Assembly: GCA_034670405.1 (NCBI GenBank) | Contig: JAXDDX010000003.1 | Location: forward strand, 7,878,501-7,942,500 | Source of the DNA: Hoplostethus atlanticus | Taxonomy: Eukaryota > Chordata > Actinopteri > Trachichthyiformes > Trachichthyidae | DNA: 64,000 nucleotides | Direction of reading: 5' to 3' | Shown: positions 27,701-40,300 of the stretch, piece after piece | Position numbering within the stretch: position 1 is the stretch's first letter | How the letters are laid out: each line of letters begins with the position of its first letter | The notes under the pieces: model-generated | Told to the model about the DNA's origin: nothing | The model's database searches: none | Seen by the model: the letters and a program-made list of their open reading frames with translations, nothing else | Program-made: the position numbers and the translations under genes

Positions 27701-27933
27701 ACAACAATGTCTGTGTGAACATAATAGTCATATGTGTTTACAGTTTGCTGGAGCCATATGATCTAAAACCAATCCTGTCAAATAGAAACCCACTGCTAGT
27801 GAACAGTTCCCGAATGAGATGTCCACCACTTGATAAATGCGTCATCTACAAAATAATTGCCTCCATGAAATTGAAACTTGTTATTAAATATTATTGAAGT
27901 CATTTGATATCTGAATACTTTTGCTTACAAACT
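24754..27933. other. Gene-free stretch
   Basis: Unique sequence. 25260-25560 is relatively GC- and CpG-rich, but no spliced gene model emerges. A CTGT tract lies near 27306-27337. Confidence 0.5.
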
Positions 27934-28085
27934 TTAAGGGTACAATAAGTGCGATTTTTCAGTCCCATAGCACAAAATGACCATAATATCTCTGTGCGGG
28001 TTCAATACGGATGTTGATCAATACCCATGACTCAGTGATTACTTAGCCAAATGCTGATATTTGTGGCTTTTAAAACTCACTCATC
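27934..28085 (+). mobile_element. Partial relative of the 24.4-kb MITE
   Basis: It begins TTAAGGGTACAATAAG. It then contains GTTGATCAATA...ATGACTCAG.GATTACTT.GCCA followed by ...CTTTTAAAACTCAC, matching the interior of the 24426-24749 element in order and orientation. A right end is not visible, so this copy is truncated or diverged. Confidence 0.45.
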
Positions 28086-28199
28086 AATGAATGAAAACCT
28101 TCATATTATAGTTGTTATTTCAATATGTTTCAATTCTCAGTTACTATTTAACTACTATTACAATTTTTATCCCATTCATTATTGGAAAGTTATGGGCAA

Positions 28200-28412
28200 C
28201 AACTTTCTACAGTCTAATTTTCTGCAGTCGGTGCCCTTGAGTACGGTATTTATCACCCAAACTGCCCCAGTGGAGCTGCTCAGAGAACGAGTGTTGCACT
28301 GGGCAGCTACCAGGTGTCAGTCTCGGTAAGTGTAGGAGTATGAAGCAGAACGTTGCTGATAAAGAGCATAGAGGCTTGGCGAACATTCAATGGATGTATA
28401 AAGGTAAAAAAA
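28200..28412 (+). mobile_element. SINE 3' half, second copy
   Basis: It contains CGGTGCCCTTGAGTACGG, CCAGTGGAGCTGCTCAGAG, CGTTGCTGATAAAGAGCATA and CAATGGATGTATAAAGGTAA. This is the same family and orientation as 5675-5880, more complete at the 3' end. Confidence 0.55.
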
Positions 28413-31400
28413 GAAAATGATTGTATCAAGCTGCTTTATAGAGAGTGCACTAACCATGACCATGAACCAACCCACTGGGACCACAGTAAGTCTGAGAGGA
28501 TGTAATATAAACACAATGGGTCACAGCAGAAAATACTTATTTGTTGGAATTTCAATGTTTGGCGAAGCTGTGTTTGTAAAACCAGCTCATAAATCAGGAA
28601 ATAGGTAATAGCAGTCAGTGGCTCTGCTAGCATCGATCGGTCATGTACATTTTATTTTAAATGAGGCTTTTATTGTGTAATTACCAGCTGTTGATCCAGA
28701 GCAGACAGATGTGGCTTATGGAAACAATACAATGTTCTCAAGAGATTGAACTAATTGGCTCATGTGTTGAGTAGGATTAGCAAGTTATTTGACAAAAGAT
28801 GTAAGAACCCCAGATTTTGAAGCCAAGACAGCAAATTTATCAAACTTGCCAAGTTGCCTCAGTGCACTTTTAACAGAAAGCTACTTGAATTAAGTATTGA
28901 AGTTATTAGATTTAAATGGCAATTACTGGTAACTTTTATAATGACGAAAAGGCTTGAAACAGCAAGTTATTCTGAAATAATATGCACATAAATCCTTTAC
29001 CTCAGAGTGATTTGTTCATAAATAATACTAAATTACCACTGCAACTATGGATGAGATTGAATTGACCATTGAGCAGATCATGAAGTGGCAGATTCTACCT
29101 GTAGTACTTCGCAGTGTTATATTCAACTTCTTCTATTTGTTCTGTTCAATGTCTTCATAGTTTTTCATTGGTCTGCCATTCATTTCATCAATCATTCATC
29201 ATTAATCCTGGAAGTAGAGAAACCCGTTTCACTCATTGACCAGCTTCCCTGTTTGCAGTATTGGGAAGTAGTTTTATGATGTATACTTCAACTAGAGTTT
29301 AACCACACTTTAAAGTCATTGGAAGTAACTACATTTAAATTATCTTTTCATTTAAAGTGTTTTATAGTGGTTTATTACTTTTTTGCCAGTTTGAGGCTTA
29401 GTAAACTACTGCTGTCAACTATGTTTGGCTGTAAAAGACAAGAAGGAAATATTTCCTCAATGTTTTTTATTTATTTATTTTATTGTTGCCTCTCATGTCA
29501 TGACTCTCCATCCTTTGACCCCCTGCCCTCTTGTCCTGTTTTTCCTTCACCCTGACTGCTGTGAAGAACCCAAATTGGGTTGTTTAGTTTGGGTTTAGGT
29601 CCAGAGTGCAGTCTCGGGCAGACAGCGATGGACATCACATACTAACTTGTGGACGAACCCAGACGGGGTTGTTTGGTTTGCATTTCCAAGCAGACTCTAG
29701 TTTCTAGCAGGCAGCTATCTGAACGTGGGCATTAAAAACACAGTTAGCAATCCTTGGTTTTCTTTATTTCAAAATACAATTTTTGTTAAAATCCTAATCA
29801 GCGGTATTTCTTGCAATCATGGGATTTTGTGTTATATGACATTGTAGATGTGTATATAATACTCTTTTACGAAGTAGTTTGAATTACTTTTTGAACTTTT
29901 CTGCCTAACAAAACTATATTTCTCTTGAGAGTCGTTCTGCTGAAGCTCAACTTCTTTCAGTGTGAGGTGACTGGTGCCTTGTCAGACTTTACATTCATAG
30001 TAGCATCCCAGTCTCTCTCCATCACCTATGTGGCACATGCAGAGGTGGAAGTAGGTTGACAAAACCATCTCAGAAAGAATGAAAAGGACAGCTCAGGCTT
30101 TTTCTAACCAGCCTCTAACCAAAATATATTCTGAAGGCTGAAGATGTGAGGAAGAATCTTTATAATACAATTCATCTTCAGGTGTTGTTAACAGTAGGTT
30201 TTATCTTACATCTTTACATTACATTGCATTTTGATTGATTGTGCCGATCAATTAAAAGGCTCTATCTTACAACCACTGGCTGGCAAATGGGTTGAGATTC
30301 AGTTGTTGTCTAAAACAGTTTAATTCAGTTTAACTCCTGTAGTAGTTTTGCCTGCTGTTCCCAAGACAGTGATTTGAATCTCGGAAGGCATCCAACTCTA
30401 TACTGCTTTATTTATTACTATATATTTTCTATTTCTTTCTTTTATGATATACGCAATGTCTCATTCACGCTACTGTAACATGGTTTGGACTGAGACATCC
30501 TTTGTGTACTTGTATATCCAGTAGGAACTATATGCAATCAATGTCAAGGTAGAGATGTTATGAATGCTATTCAAACAAAACAAGCACAACGCACCCAAAG
30601 CCTGAATGGATCTATGGCATAATTCTACTTGACTGCAGTGGTGAAATAGATTTGAGTCATTGGTTATTAAAGAAAAGATAGTTATGTGTTATAGTTAGTT
30701 ATGTGTCCAAAACACTAATAGAGTTTATTAATGTTTCTAAAGCGCATTCATTTATGTGTCAAAGAACTGTGTTAATTTTACATAAATATTGTTAAAAAAT
30801 TAAAGTAATATTTTACCTAAACTATCCCTTTTAGATCTGTGTGTGCATTCTATATCTATATAGATATATAGATATAGATATAGATATAGATATATATCTA
30901 TATATATATATGATATAGGATTTATCTCCAAACACAGATAAGATACAGACAGCCTGGATAGTCCTATTATGAAGCTGTGTGTTTCACTAAAAGACAACAT
31001 GGTCCCACTGACTTGATCAGCAGATGCTCAGCTCTCAGACCGATCTATTAGATCTATTAGATCTATTAGGCATCTATTTCTTATAGCTCTGGGTAATGAA
31101 TATTTTTCTTTCATATGGTACTAATTGTGACAGAGAAAAACAATCCCATCAGCGGAGGACCTGAATGAGAAAAGAAGCCAGCTTGGTTCTGGACCTAGGA
31201 TGGTCTAGTTCCTCATGAGGATGCTCCACTGACGGGTCACTCATCGAACTGCAGAACAAAAGGGCTGACGACTGTCTGCAGTATAATTGGACAAATGAAT
31301 CAATTACATCAATAGCAAATTACAACATTCATAATTGATCCCTGGGCAAATGCAGTATAGATCATCCCAGTATTCAATGGCTGTACCACAATATTCATGT

Positions 31401-31694
31401 TACACTGAACATATTCGGGAACTAATTAAATCTCCAAGGAGGGGATCAATGTTGAAGTAGCATGAGAGCACTATTGATCGCACACAAAAGATCACTTATA
31501 CCAATGATACAACCCAGATGACATGATACTAACATTTATTTTGATTACTTAGTTATATCCTCTGCAAAAGGAGTCATATTACAAATAGTGAGTCAAATAT
31601 TTGTCTGTCTGTCTGTCTGTCTGTCTGTCCCTCCCTCCTTATTGAAGATAAATTCATATTACTTATATTAACTATAAGAGATTATGATGAAACC
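28413..31694. other. Gene-free stretch
   Basis: AT-rich unique sequence with a CTGT tetranucleotide tract near 31600-31628 and a triple GATCTATTA repeat near 31042-31068. No gene recognised. Confidence 0.5.
30850..30917. repeat. (TAGATA/TATA) AT-rich array
   Basis: TATATC and GATATA repeats with internal dyad symmetry, able to form a cruciform. Confidence 0.85.
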
Positions 31695-31696
31695 TA

Positions 31697-32427
31697 CACC
31701 GATCAGCCATAACATTAAAACCACCTGCCTAATATTGTGTAGGTCCCCCTCGTGCCGCCAAAACAGCTCTGACCCGTCGAGGCATGGACTCCACAAGACC
31801 TCTGAAGGTGTCCTGTGGTATCTGGCACCAAGACGTTAGCAGCAGATCCTTTAAGTCCGAGTTGCGAGGTGGGGCCTCCATGGATCGGACTTGTTTTTCC
31901 AGCACATCACACAGATGCTCGATCGGATTAAGATCTGGGGAACACCTTGAACTCTTTGTCATGTTCCTCAAACCATTCCTGAACATTTTTTGCAGTGTGG
32001 CGGGGCGCATTATCCTGCTGAAAGAGGCCACTGCCATCAGGGAATACCGTTGCCATGAAGGGGTGTACTTGGTCTGCAACAATGTTTAGGTAGGTGGTAC
32101 ATGTCAAAGTAACATCCACATGAATGCCCAGCAGAACATTGCCCAGAGCATCACACTGCCTCCGCCAGCTTGCCTTCTTCCCATAGTGCATCCTGGTGCC
32201 ATCTCTTCCCCTGGTACACGACTCACACGCACCCGGCCGTCCACATGATGGAAAAGAAAACGTGATTCATCAGACCAGGCCACCTTCTTCCATTGCATCA
32301 TGGTCCAGTTCTGACACATCAACTTCAAGAACCCATATATCCCACCCCTTGACAGGTGCCATTGTAACGAGATAATCGATGTTATTCATTACACCTGTCA
32401 GTGGTTTAATGTTGTGGCTGATCGGTG
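31697..32427 (-). mobile_element. Tc1/mariner-type transposon, internally deleted
   Basis: TA dinucleotides (31695-31696, 32428-32429) flank inverted repeats that begin CACCGATCAGCCA and stay similar for about 28 bp. The minus strand carries the catalytic half of a Tc1-like transposase: AWSDESRFLFHHVDGRV (first Asp), GLFQQDNAPRHTAKN (second Asp) and SPDLNPIEHL (third acidic residue), ending MPRRVRAVLAARGGPTQY. These pieces lie in at least two frames. The N-terminal DNA-binding half is absent: the 5' leader joins directly to the catalytic part near 32314-32320. It is inactive as a transposase source but has both ends. Confidence 0.92.
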
Positions 32428-33834
32428 TATATATCCGGTATAGAAATAGCACTAAGCACACTAACACTGAGGCTTTACAACAACTTAGAATAGAATGTGT
32501 GTCTGTCAGCACTACAGTTTACTTGACGAATCAATACCGTGGAGAATCAGATAGATGCTAATGCCTAAAGGTGAGGACAGAACATTTCACCCCGAAATAG
32601 AGAGTAGAAAGAGAGACTGCTTTCTGTTTCCTGTAGCTTTGAATCATTGAGAAATGTTTGCTATGTTCTTGTATGTAAAGAAAGACAACAGCACATGAAT
32701 GACTGGCTTGCTTCTAAAATCATAGTCTTCTAGAAAATTCACATCCTTTGTGACAAAGTAGAATTTTTCAGCAGTTGAGTGAATAGTAGCTGGTATCTCT
32801 ATTGTTGACTTTCTATTGTTTGAGCTTTAAAAACCTTCACCTGTTTGGAGCTTTCATTGACGTTTTTGTTTCTCAATAAATCAGATCGATAATTATTATA
32901 AAGCGTTGTGATGTGTTATTGGTTCACCTTACACAATCAAACTATTATTGAACTGTATTTAGAGATGAAATATAGCTGGTGTCAGTTCAAGCGACTCTAC
33001 CCTCTCCACTCTCCTTGCCGCTGTCGACCTTTCTCTACTGTTCGTGTCTCACAGCCAGCGGAGAGTATTTTGGCCACACTCCATCTCTTCCCAAATGAGG
33101 CCAACTGAGGAAGTGAATCAATGTGTTTTTCCCCTAGTCATAGGAAACAGCTGTCATGCTGTCGTCTGGTACAGAGCTGGGCTGACTCAATGCCAGAGCC
33201 AGCTGGGGGAGTCAGCAGGGAGGAAAGCGCTCCCCTCTACATCCACTCAAACCAAACCCATCACCTGAGTGAATTCTATTTGCCATGCCTTCCAGCTACA
33301 TCCACAGCAGAGGGACGTAAACAAAGAGCCTGCTATGTTCCAGCAGGGTATCTTCCTGGCACTATATTTCAGATTATCTGCTGTAATTAAAGAAGCATCA
33401 CTTTTATACGTCCTTGGATAGTTTTAACTTTAATTATATAGGCTGTCACGTGGGTTAGGGTTCGCTTAGCTGGCGTCGAGATATTGAAGATGAATGATAG
33501 CTGACGGGATGAAATTGCGCGAGCCTTGCCGCGTGTCCGTCTAGCCATATAAATGCAAAGAGAGGAAAAGTGGTTGATAATGAAGATGGGGAGGGAATGA
33601 GATGGATCTAAATAAAAGATACATGAAATTAGAAGTTAAGGGGAAGGTCGACACGCAAACCTGAGCTTGTGTTTCATTAGCGGGACCTGACCTTATCTCC
33701 CAGGACCAAACCTTATCTCCCGCAGATACAGCCAGCATGCATAATAGGAATAGGCCCTTTGTGCCAAATGCTGGGGGGCAGAGACCCCCACTCTGAAACC
33801 ACCCCCTCTCTCTTTCAAGCACAGAACGAGCCAT

Positions 33835-33837
33835 ACA

Positions 33838-33870
<33 letters not shown>

Positions 33871-33871
33871 C
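33835..33871. repeat. (CA)n microsatellite
   Basis: CA run interrupted once by TA. Confidence 0.9.
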
Positions 33872-34129
33872 TCCCCTGTCTTCAACACCTCCTTCATGTT
33901 CCCCCCCTTGCTGTTGTTTCCCCAGAACCTCGTCTTTCTATGAGTCAGGAGGACGGAGATTGTAATCAGACTAACATTGTTAAACAGAGAGATGGGAAGG
34001 GCAACAATGAGGTTTGTTAACTAAACAACCGGAGAGCAAGGCGGCGAAATCTCCCCGTCAATCACGGAAATTTATGCATGTCACCAAACCAACATTAATT
34101 GTTTTAATTAAAGACAGAGCGTTGCGCAG

Positions 34130-34132
<3 letters not shown>

Positions 34133-34179
<47 letters not shown>
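34133..34179. repeat. Long (GT)n microsatellite
   Basis: About 23 uninterrupted GT units. Confidence 0.95.
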
Positions 34180-34182
<3 letters not shown>

Positions 34183-35043
34183 AATATGAGACGAGCATCT
34201 GCGCCAAGCGTAGAGAAGAGCTCGGGCTACCTCCTCCATATTCATGGGTTCCCCCGTATGTGACCTTCCACTGTAAACAAAGAATATTAAACACGGTTAC
34301 TCAGAGCCGACTAATGAACACATACACGTATTACTCTCACGGTGTAATGAATCGATAAACCTCCTCTTTCATCAAATATTTATCGAAGTAATATTTCTGA
34401 GCCCTTCAAATTGAAATGACTTGGAATGTAAGTGGAGACCCGCGTGGCCTCAAAACCCCGGGGCCGAAACGCAACGACTCGTCACAGGGAAAATCCTTGA
34501 CTTAATGAAAGGTATGAAGTCCATCAATCCTCCCGGCCAGGTGGACCAAGTCACTACAAAACCAATATTTAGAGGGAACACCGTTTGCTTCATCCTTTCA
34601 TTGTCAGGACTTTGCAGCATCAGTGAAATTCACACTGATTTCAAATCCTGTTTTGACGCCATCACCTCCGAACCCTCCGTCACAATGAACCTACAAGCTC
34701 ATTTATGTTTGGAGGACGCTCAAGAAACCCCCCTATCACTATTGTGTGCAGTGGTGTTACACGTCGTGAATGAATGGCGTAGTAGAGGAGCCCTAGGACA
34801 CCGGCGAAGCGTGACAGCATCGCGAGGTAACCGGCGCTGAGACGGTCATGAACACTGTAGTAATAGAAAAGAAAAGCTCCGCGGGCCCCCTGAGATCCTT
34901 CGTCTATTTCCCAGGGGCTGAGGCAAGCGCCGGACAGGTCTTGCCTGCCTGGACACCTCTGGAAGGCTCTGCAAGCTAGAACACCTTAAAGCAGTGAGGG
35001 ACCACAGCTGTGTCCTACTACCAGGCCCTGGGACCGCCCCCCC

Positions 35044-35118
35044 TGCTCCTCCTCCTCCTCCTCCTCCTCCTCCTCCTCCTCCTCTCCTCCTCCGCCTCCT
35101 TCTCCTCCTCCTTCAGTC
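35044..35118. repeat. (CTC)n pyrimidine tract
   Basis: About 15 CTC units, then imperfect continuation. Almost pure pyrimidine on the plus strand for about 70 bases. Confidence 0.95.
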
Positions 35119-37252
35119 CCAGTGGACATTTGCTGGGAAAGCCTCTACCCTTCAATCTCTAAACCTCTTTATCTCTGCACCTTTCCTTTCCTTGCAAGCA
35201 AATGCCAGCAAACAATTTCCACAGTTCCAGCCCTCATAGCAACAGACAACCAGATATTTGGACAGAGCAGAATTTACCAGAGACACCTCTCGGAAACTGC
35301 AACTCAATTGGCTGTAAATGTCTTCCTGCATACAGCTTAGTGGGCTTTACCCTTCATCAGTAAGCCCTTTTTTATTAACTTGTTAGGCCATTTTGCATAT
35401 AAACAAATAGCAGGCGGACCCCCTTGCCCTGTCTCAGGTGCAGGAGAGATAGCTATTGGGCTCCCTCTATTGGTCTTTATCCATCTATCAACATTGCTCC
35501 TGTCCAGCAGCAGGTTAGGAGGGCTTGCAAAACTATTTGTGTGCATGTTTTCTTTGCAATGTTATATTGAGATGATTTTCCTGGTAATCTCTATGATCTG
35601 GTGTGCATAGTACTAGTAAAGGCAGTGTATTTAAACTAGTGAATCAAATGCTTAAAGATGGCTGCCTTCTGAATTGATGCCATGCTGGTCGATCCAGCCC
35701 ATCTCATGATGCAAACCACAACCCTACGTTTATGAACTGGCAAAAGGTGCGTTGTGACATTGGGCGGCTTGTTCTGAGGCAGATATGACATGATAATCAC
35801 AGCAAACCAAACTGCTGCCACTTTGTTTTAGATGCTTTAGGTACATGGTCCTTTCAAATTTCAGTATAAACTATAGCATCGTTTGGCGCAGGCTGATCTT
35901 TGCCCTGGGCAGGTAATACAAGCAACGCACCGTTTAGTGTTGCTGGATCATCTGAAATGACTGCGGCATCCTGGTTTAATTGGATAATACCGTCCCCAGC
36001 AATTCCCCAGTCATGATTGTTGCCGAGGAGCCAACTTCTGAAACACGTTCCCTTGTGATGAATTATGCATGGGCCCAAGCTGCAAACCCCAACTCATCCA
36101 TCAACATCAGGGGTAAATACATAAACAAAATTATTCTGATCCAGCGAGCCTTAAATTATAGTTTAGCCATTTGGTGTGTAGCCTGTAAAAGAGAGTGCTC
36201 ATTGTTCTCTCTCTCTTATTTAAAAGAGGTTGCATCTGGCCAATTTACCCGAAACTCTATTTTCTGAACACACATAGAAATCAGATTTGGCAGTATGGAA
36301 TAAGGCTTTCATTGGACATCAACGTTTTGGCATTTGCAGGATCTTTAGTTTTTAAGTAGGAAAGCAGTGGCTCAACTAACAAAACACCACATGAAGCTAA
36401 TCTGTGCTGCGTGTCCATCTCAGGGATACTTCAAGAAAGAGAGAGATCTGAACATTTTCCCTAATCCCAGAGTGACTTTGACCATATAGACAAATAAAGC
36501 AAGCACTACTAAAGTGAGGCTAGTTTTTCCTCAAGCTGTCATTCCAAAGGATAGGATTACTTGCATTCCCTGAAATCCCAACAGCAAATTCAAGTGGCTA
36601 CTTTTAGACCTTTTAGACACAAATCTATAGAGACTGGTCTATGGGTAGATTGTATGACAGTGTTTGCAGTGCCACTCTGCATCCAGGACTGACACAATCT
36701 GTTTGTGACGTTTCTGATTTTCTCTCCTGAACGCGCAAGCAGGCGAGACACCTGGATGAACAAACTGATCCGGTGTGAGTACATATTCAGGGCGCCCATG
36801 TTCATGTAGGGCTCGGAGATTAAGCAGCCAGACCAGTAATAGAGTCTCATATCCCAAACAAACTGGATCGGGACTCTGTCAACAGCACGCTGGCTGCTGC
36901 AGGTGCGATTGACATTTCAGATGGGACTCACATTAACCCCTTGTTTCTACCACTAAGCCATCTGCTGAAATATGTATGACTTATGTGGGAGGGTGACTGA
37001 ATGTTTATATAAAATGGAAAAGGCATCAGGGAGAAGTGTTTGTGTACTTCATAAATAATTTGACTTTGAAAGGTCAAGCTGCATCCACCAGTCGGACAAA
37101 CCGTACATGTAGGAGTAAGGGTGTAAATTTGGTTAGAAAATTGGTTGGGGCACATTTTTACCTGTCCGTCTCCACAAACACCATGCACATTGAAACCTAC
37201 ATGCTCACACATACTCTATCTCACACACACATACAGTAGATTTACCTGTGAT

Positions 37253-37330
37253 TTGAACAGGGGCAGACTTAGTGATTTGGGGGCCCTGGGCAAAGGCAAA
37301 CATGGGGCCCCCTGAGTACCAAACTTCACT
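37253..37330 (+). repeat. Possible hAT-like end fragment
   Basis: CAGGGGCAGACTTAGTGATT followed by TGGGGGCCCTGGGCAAAGG is a familiar fish DNA-transposon terminus. I could not find the matching right end or a target duplication. Confidence 0.3.
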
Positions 37331-40300
37331 CTTTTCCATCCTTTCTATACGTTACCTTCAAGCTGGGGCTAGAGTTTGTTGAGCTTGGAGGCGGTGACAA
37401 TATTGCTAGCAACAAACACTAGCAGCATTCTTTGATGGAAAAAAAGTTGTCAACAATCGTTACTTTCAAAAACTTTTTTTTTTTTACTTCTCTCACAACA
37501 ACTGTGGTAAAGAAAGACAGTAGCTGACATATACACGGAAATAAATTCACTATTGTCCGAGCCACTGTGAGATGTCAAATGAAACCTGCTCATTTATCTG
37601 TTGAAATTGATGCATACCTCATTAATACAGAAAATATGACTGTGCATACTTTATTTATTTGCAATAGCACACCACTTAACTGTGTTTCTCACAATATCAT
37701 GTATCATCGTTATGTCAAGCACTTTCAAGCTTATAAATACTAGCGTAGCGTCTTACCTGAGACTCTGATGCTCTGTCTCCCTCGGTGCTGGTGCCTTTTT
37801 CCTGGCGGTGCTTCTTTATTTATCGCCTGATAAAATAAAAGCCAAGCTGATTCTGTTGGGGTCAAGTCTGTCACAGGGCTGTCACAAATACAAACTGTAC
37901 GTGCACAAATACACACACACACACACACACACATAGACACACGCATACACTGCGGCTAGCTGGTGTGTGAAAGCAAAAAGACCATGTATAATTCTAGTAA
38001 GTAGGTTGTGAGGAAGCCAGCCTGCACCAAACTACAGTGTGACTGTATCGGTTACATTACCAATTAATATTAATTGTGTTGACCAATTACCTATCACCAG
38101 CTAATTGGACACAGTCTATCTCATATCTATGACCCACTAGTATGACCCATATGGTGTCTTTCTGTTTGGACATGGTCTATCATACAGATTCTCTGAAAAA
38201 CGATAGGAAGGAGAGCCAGGAAACTGGAGCAGCCTTTCTCCTATCTATAGCCGCCACAAGATAACTCATTCTGACTCTGGCAAGTGGAATGCCAGTGGGA
38301 AAAGCAACCATTTCCAACTCCTCTCCATCTTGGTTTGACCTTTCTTGCCAGGATGAGGAGGGTCCTTTAGAAGGAATAAAAAGGCAGGAGCTGATGGAGC
38401 GATGTCTTTAATGAGGCATGCCGGGGCTGTTGCCTCTCTACTTAATTAGACAATTATGCTCTCTCCTGGGGAAGAGGGGGCATTTGGGGTCACAGGGGAG
38501 GGGCAGACAATGCCACCATGCCACCCTGTCACATACATAGGTAAGGAGGCTAAATCACAGGTGAGTCCCTTTGGGATTTGCACAGATCCTGCTGTCCGTT
38601 TGGGAGCTAGTAGAGGATTGTCTTATTGAAATTCAGTTCAACTGTCTTTCTTTGTTCTGCTTAAATTTGAGTTGGCTGGCCATTGCCGTTCCACATGGAA
38701 GTGGAAGTCATCAACACTAACGTTGCTACGGTCCTGGTGTTAAATAGTCTTTCCTTTAAATTGTTATTGTCACTCCCGACATTGGTGACAAGGAAACAGC
38801 ACCTTGTAGAAACTGGGTTGATTGCTCAACCTTTGGAAAATAAACAAAGACTTTTGAAAAGGGGTCATCTGAGGCTGAGGCAAGATTGCATTCCACCACT
38901 CGTTCATTTCGCACCAGAGAATTCTGATTACGGATTCATTGCCATCTGGTATCCATGCTTTGTCTCTGCCCATTTCTCACCGGTGCCAAAGCAGGTTCCA
39001 ATTTATTCCACATTGAATTGCTTTAACCTCGTGTCTGCTGTCCCAGAGGATATGTCACTACACTGCCAGCCCAGACAGGCAAAAACCGAAAGAACAATAC
39101 AGCAGGTTTGAGATGTACACTTGAGGTGAAGGTTGAGGTAGCGTGGTTACCACTATACCTTCTGTCGGTTTCACTTCTAAAGGGACCATAATTCACACAG
39201 ATAAACTGTTGGAAATCTCAGCAATTGATGAGACAAAATTCATTTTGGTGATGTATGGAATGCTTCTCTGACCAGTATTATTTGTACATGTCAGCACAAC
39301 TGAATGTCCTCCATTTCCTTTGTTTTGTCTTTTTTTTTCTCTAGGAGATAAGGTGAGAGTGGACAAGGTGGGTTCAGCACACATGCAATATAAACTACAT
39401 TATTACACAGACATGCTTAAGGACCACAGAGCAATACTTCTATCTACAGCACATGTAGGTCCTTTCTGACAGAGAGACAGTGTTATAAAGAAAGTGATAG
39501 AAATCGCACAATGCTCTTTTCAGTTATTATACTCTAGGTGTAGGAATCTGATGCGTCTTGATACAAGTCCACGTACAGCCCCTGAAAATCACAGCTGCAG
39601 TTTCCCAGTTGACCATAAATCATCATCAGTCTCCAATCTTTCCCTGCGCATATTCATATGCAATTCACAAAATGAGCGACATCTCCCAGGGAAGTAGTCA
39701 CCCAGCAGAGAGCTCAGCAGTACATCATTTCTCACTGCTGCCAGTGTAGTTACAGCAAGAGACACAGGAGAAGAAAAAAAAAAACAGAACACTGTCCCAC
39801 ACAATCTCCCAGCGTGAAAACACACTAATTCTGCAATGACTGGAAGACACTCTCTGTATAAGACACAATTAATCCATCATTACTCCTTGTTCCTTCTCAA
39901 GACGGATGATAGTGTACAATCTCAGCGTGCCCTCTCCACAAGTGAGCAAATAAGAGCCTTGGCTTGAGTTTCCTCATGGGTTAAAACAATGGGAATTCAC
40001 CACATGTGCCAGCGCTGGAGCCAGCTGCCAGGAAAGATACATATTTAAATAGGCACTGTGGTGGTGTCACTTAGCCAGTGCATTACGGCAGTAGTCACCG
40101 GGAGAGGATCTATCGGTGCAGTCAGCAGCTGTGTTCCTCCAGAGCACCACGTAGTGATCAATCCTGAGCTTCTGACTTTCAAACCAGCGTACTGCTTTAA
40201 CAAATAGTCACGGGGGGGAAAATGAGGAAGTTAAGCAATGTGTCTAAATGTGTGTTTCATTTTAAGGCTGAATTTTTTAAATGTCTCTCCAATCATTTGT

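Larger units (their letters stand above)
32430..37252. other. Gene-free stretch, possible regulatory blocks
   Basis: Contains the CA, GT and CTC tracts listed separately. 33390-33540 and 34020-34115 are CpG-containing and hold TTAATTA, ATTTATGCATG and similar factor-site-like words, the look of conserved non-coding DNA. Open frames here, including a 139-codon one at 34421-34840, show no domain. Confidence 0.5.

Noticed and set aside
33541-33897. Open frames through CA/GT microsatellites here and at 1.0-1.4, 8.5, 15.6, 34.1 and 55.3 kb
   Set aside because: Low-complexity repeats lack stops in several frames and create false genes.
34421-34840. 139-codon plus-strand open frame
   Set aside because: No recognisable motif. 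The segment looks more like non-coding sequence than a protein.
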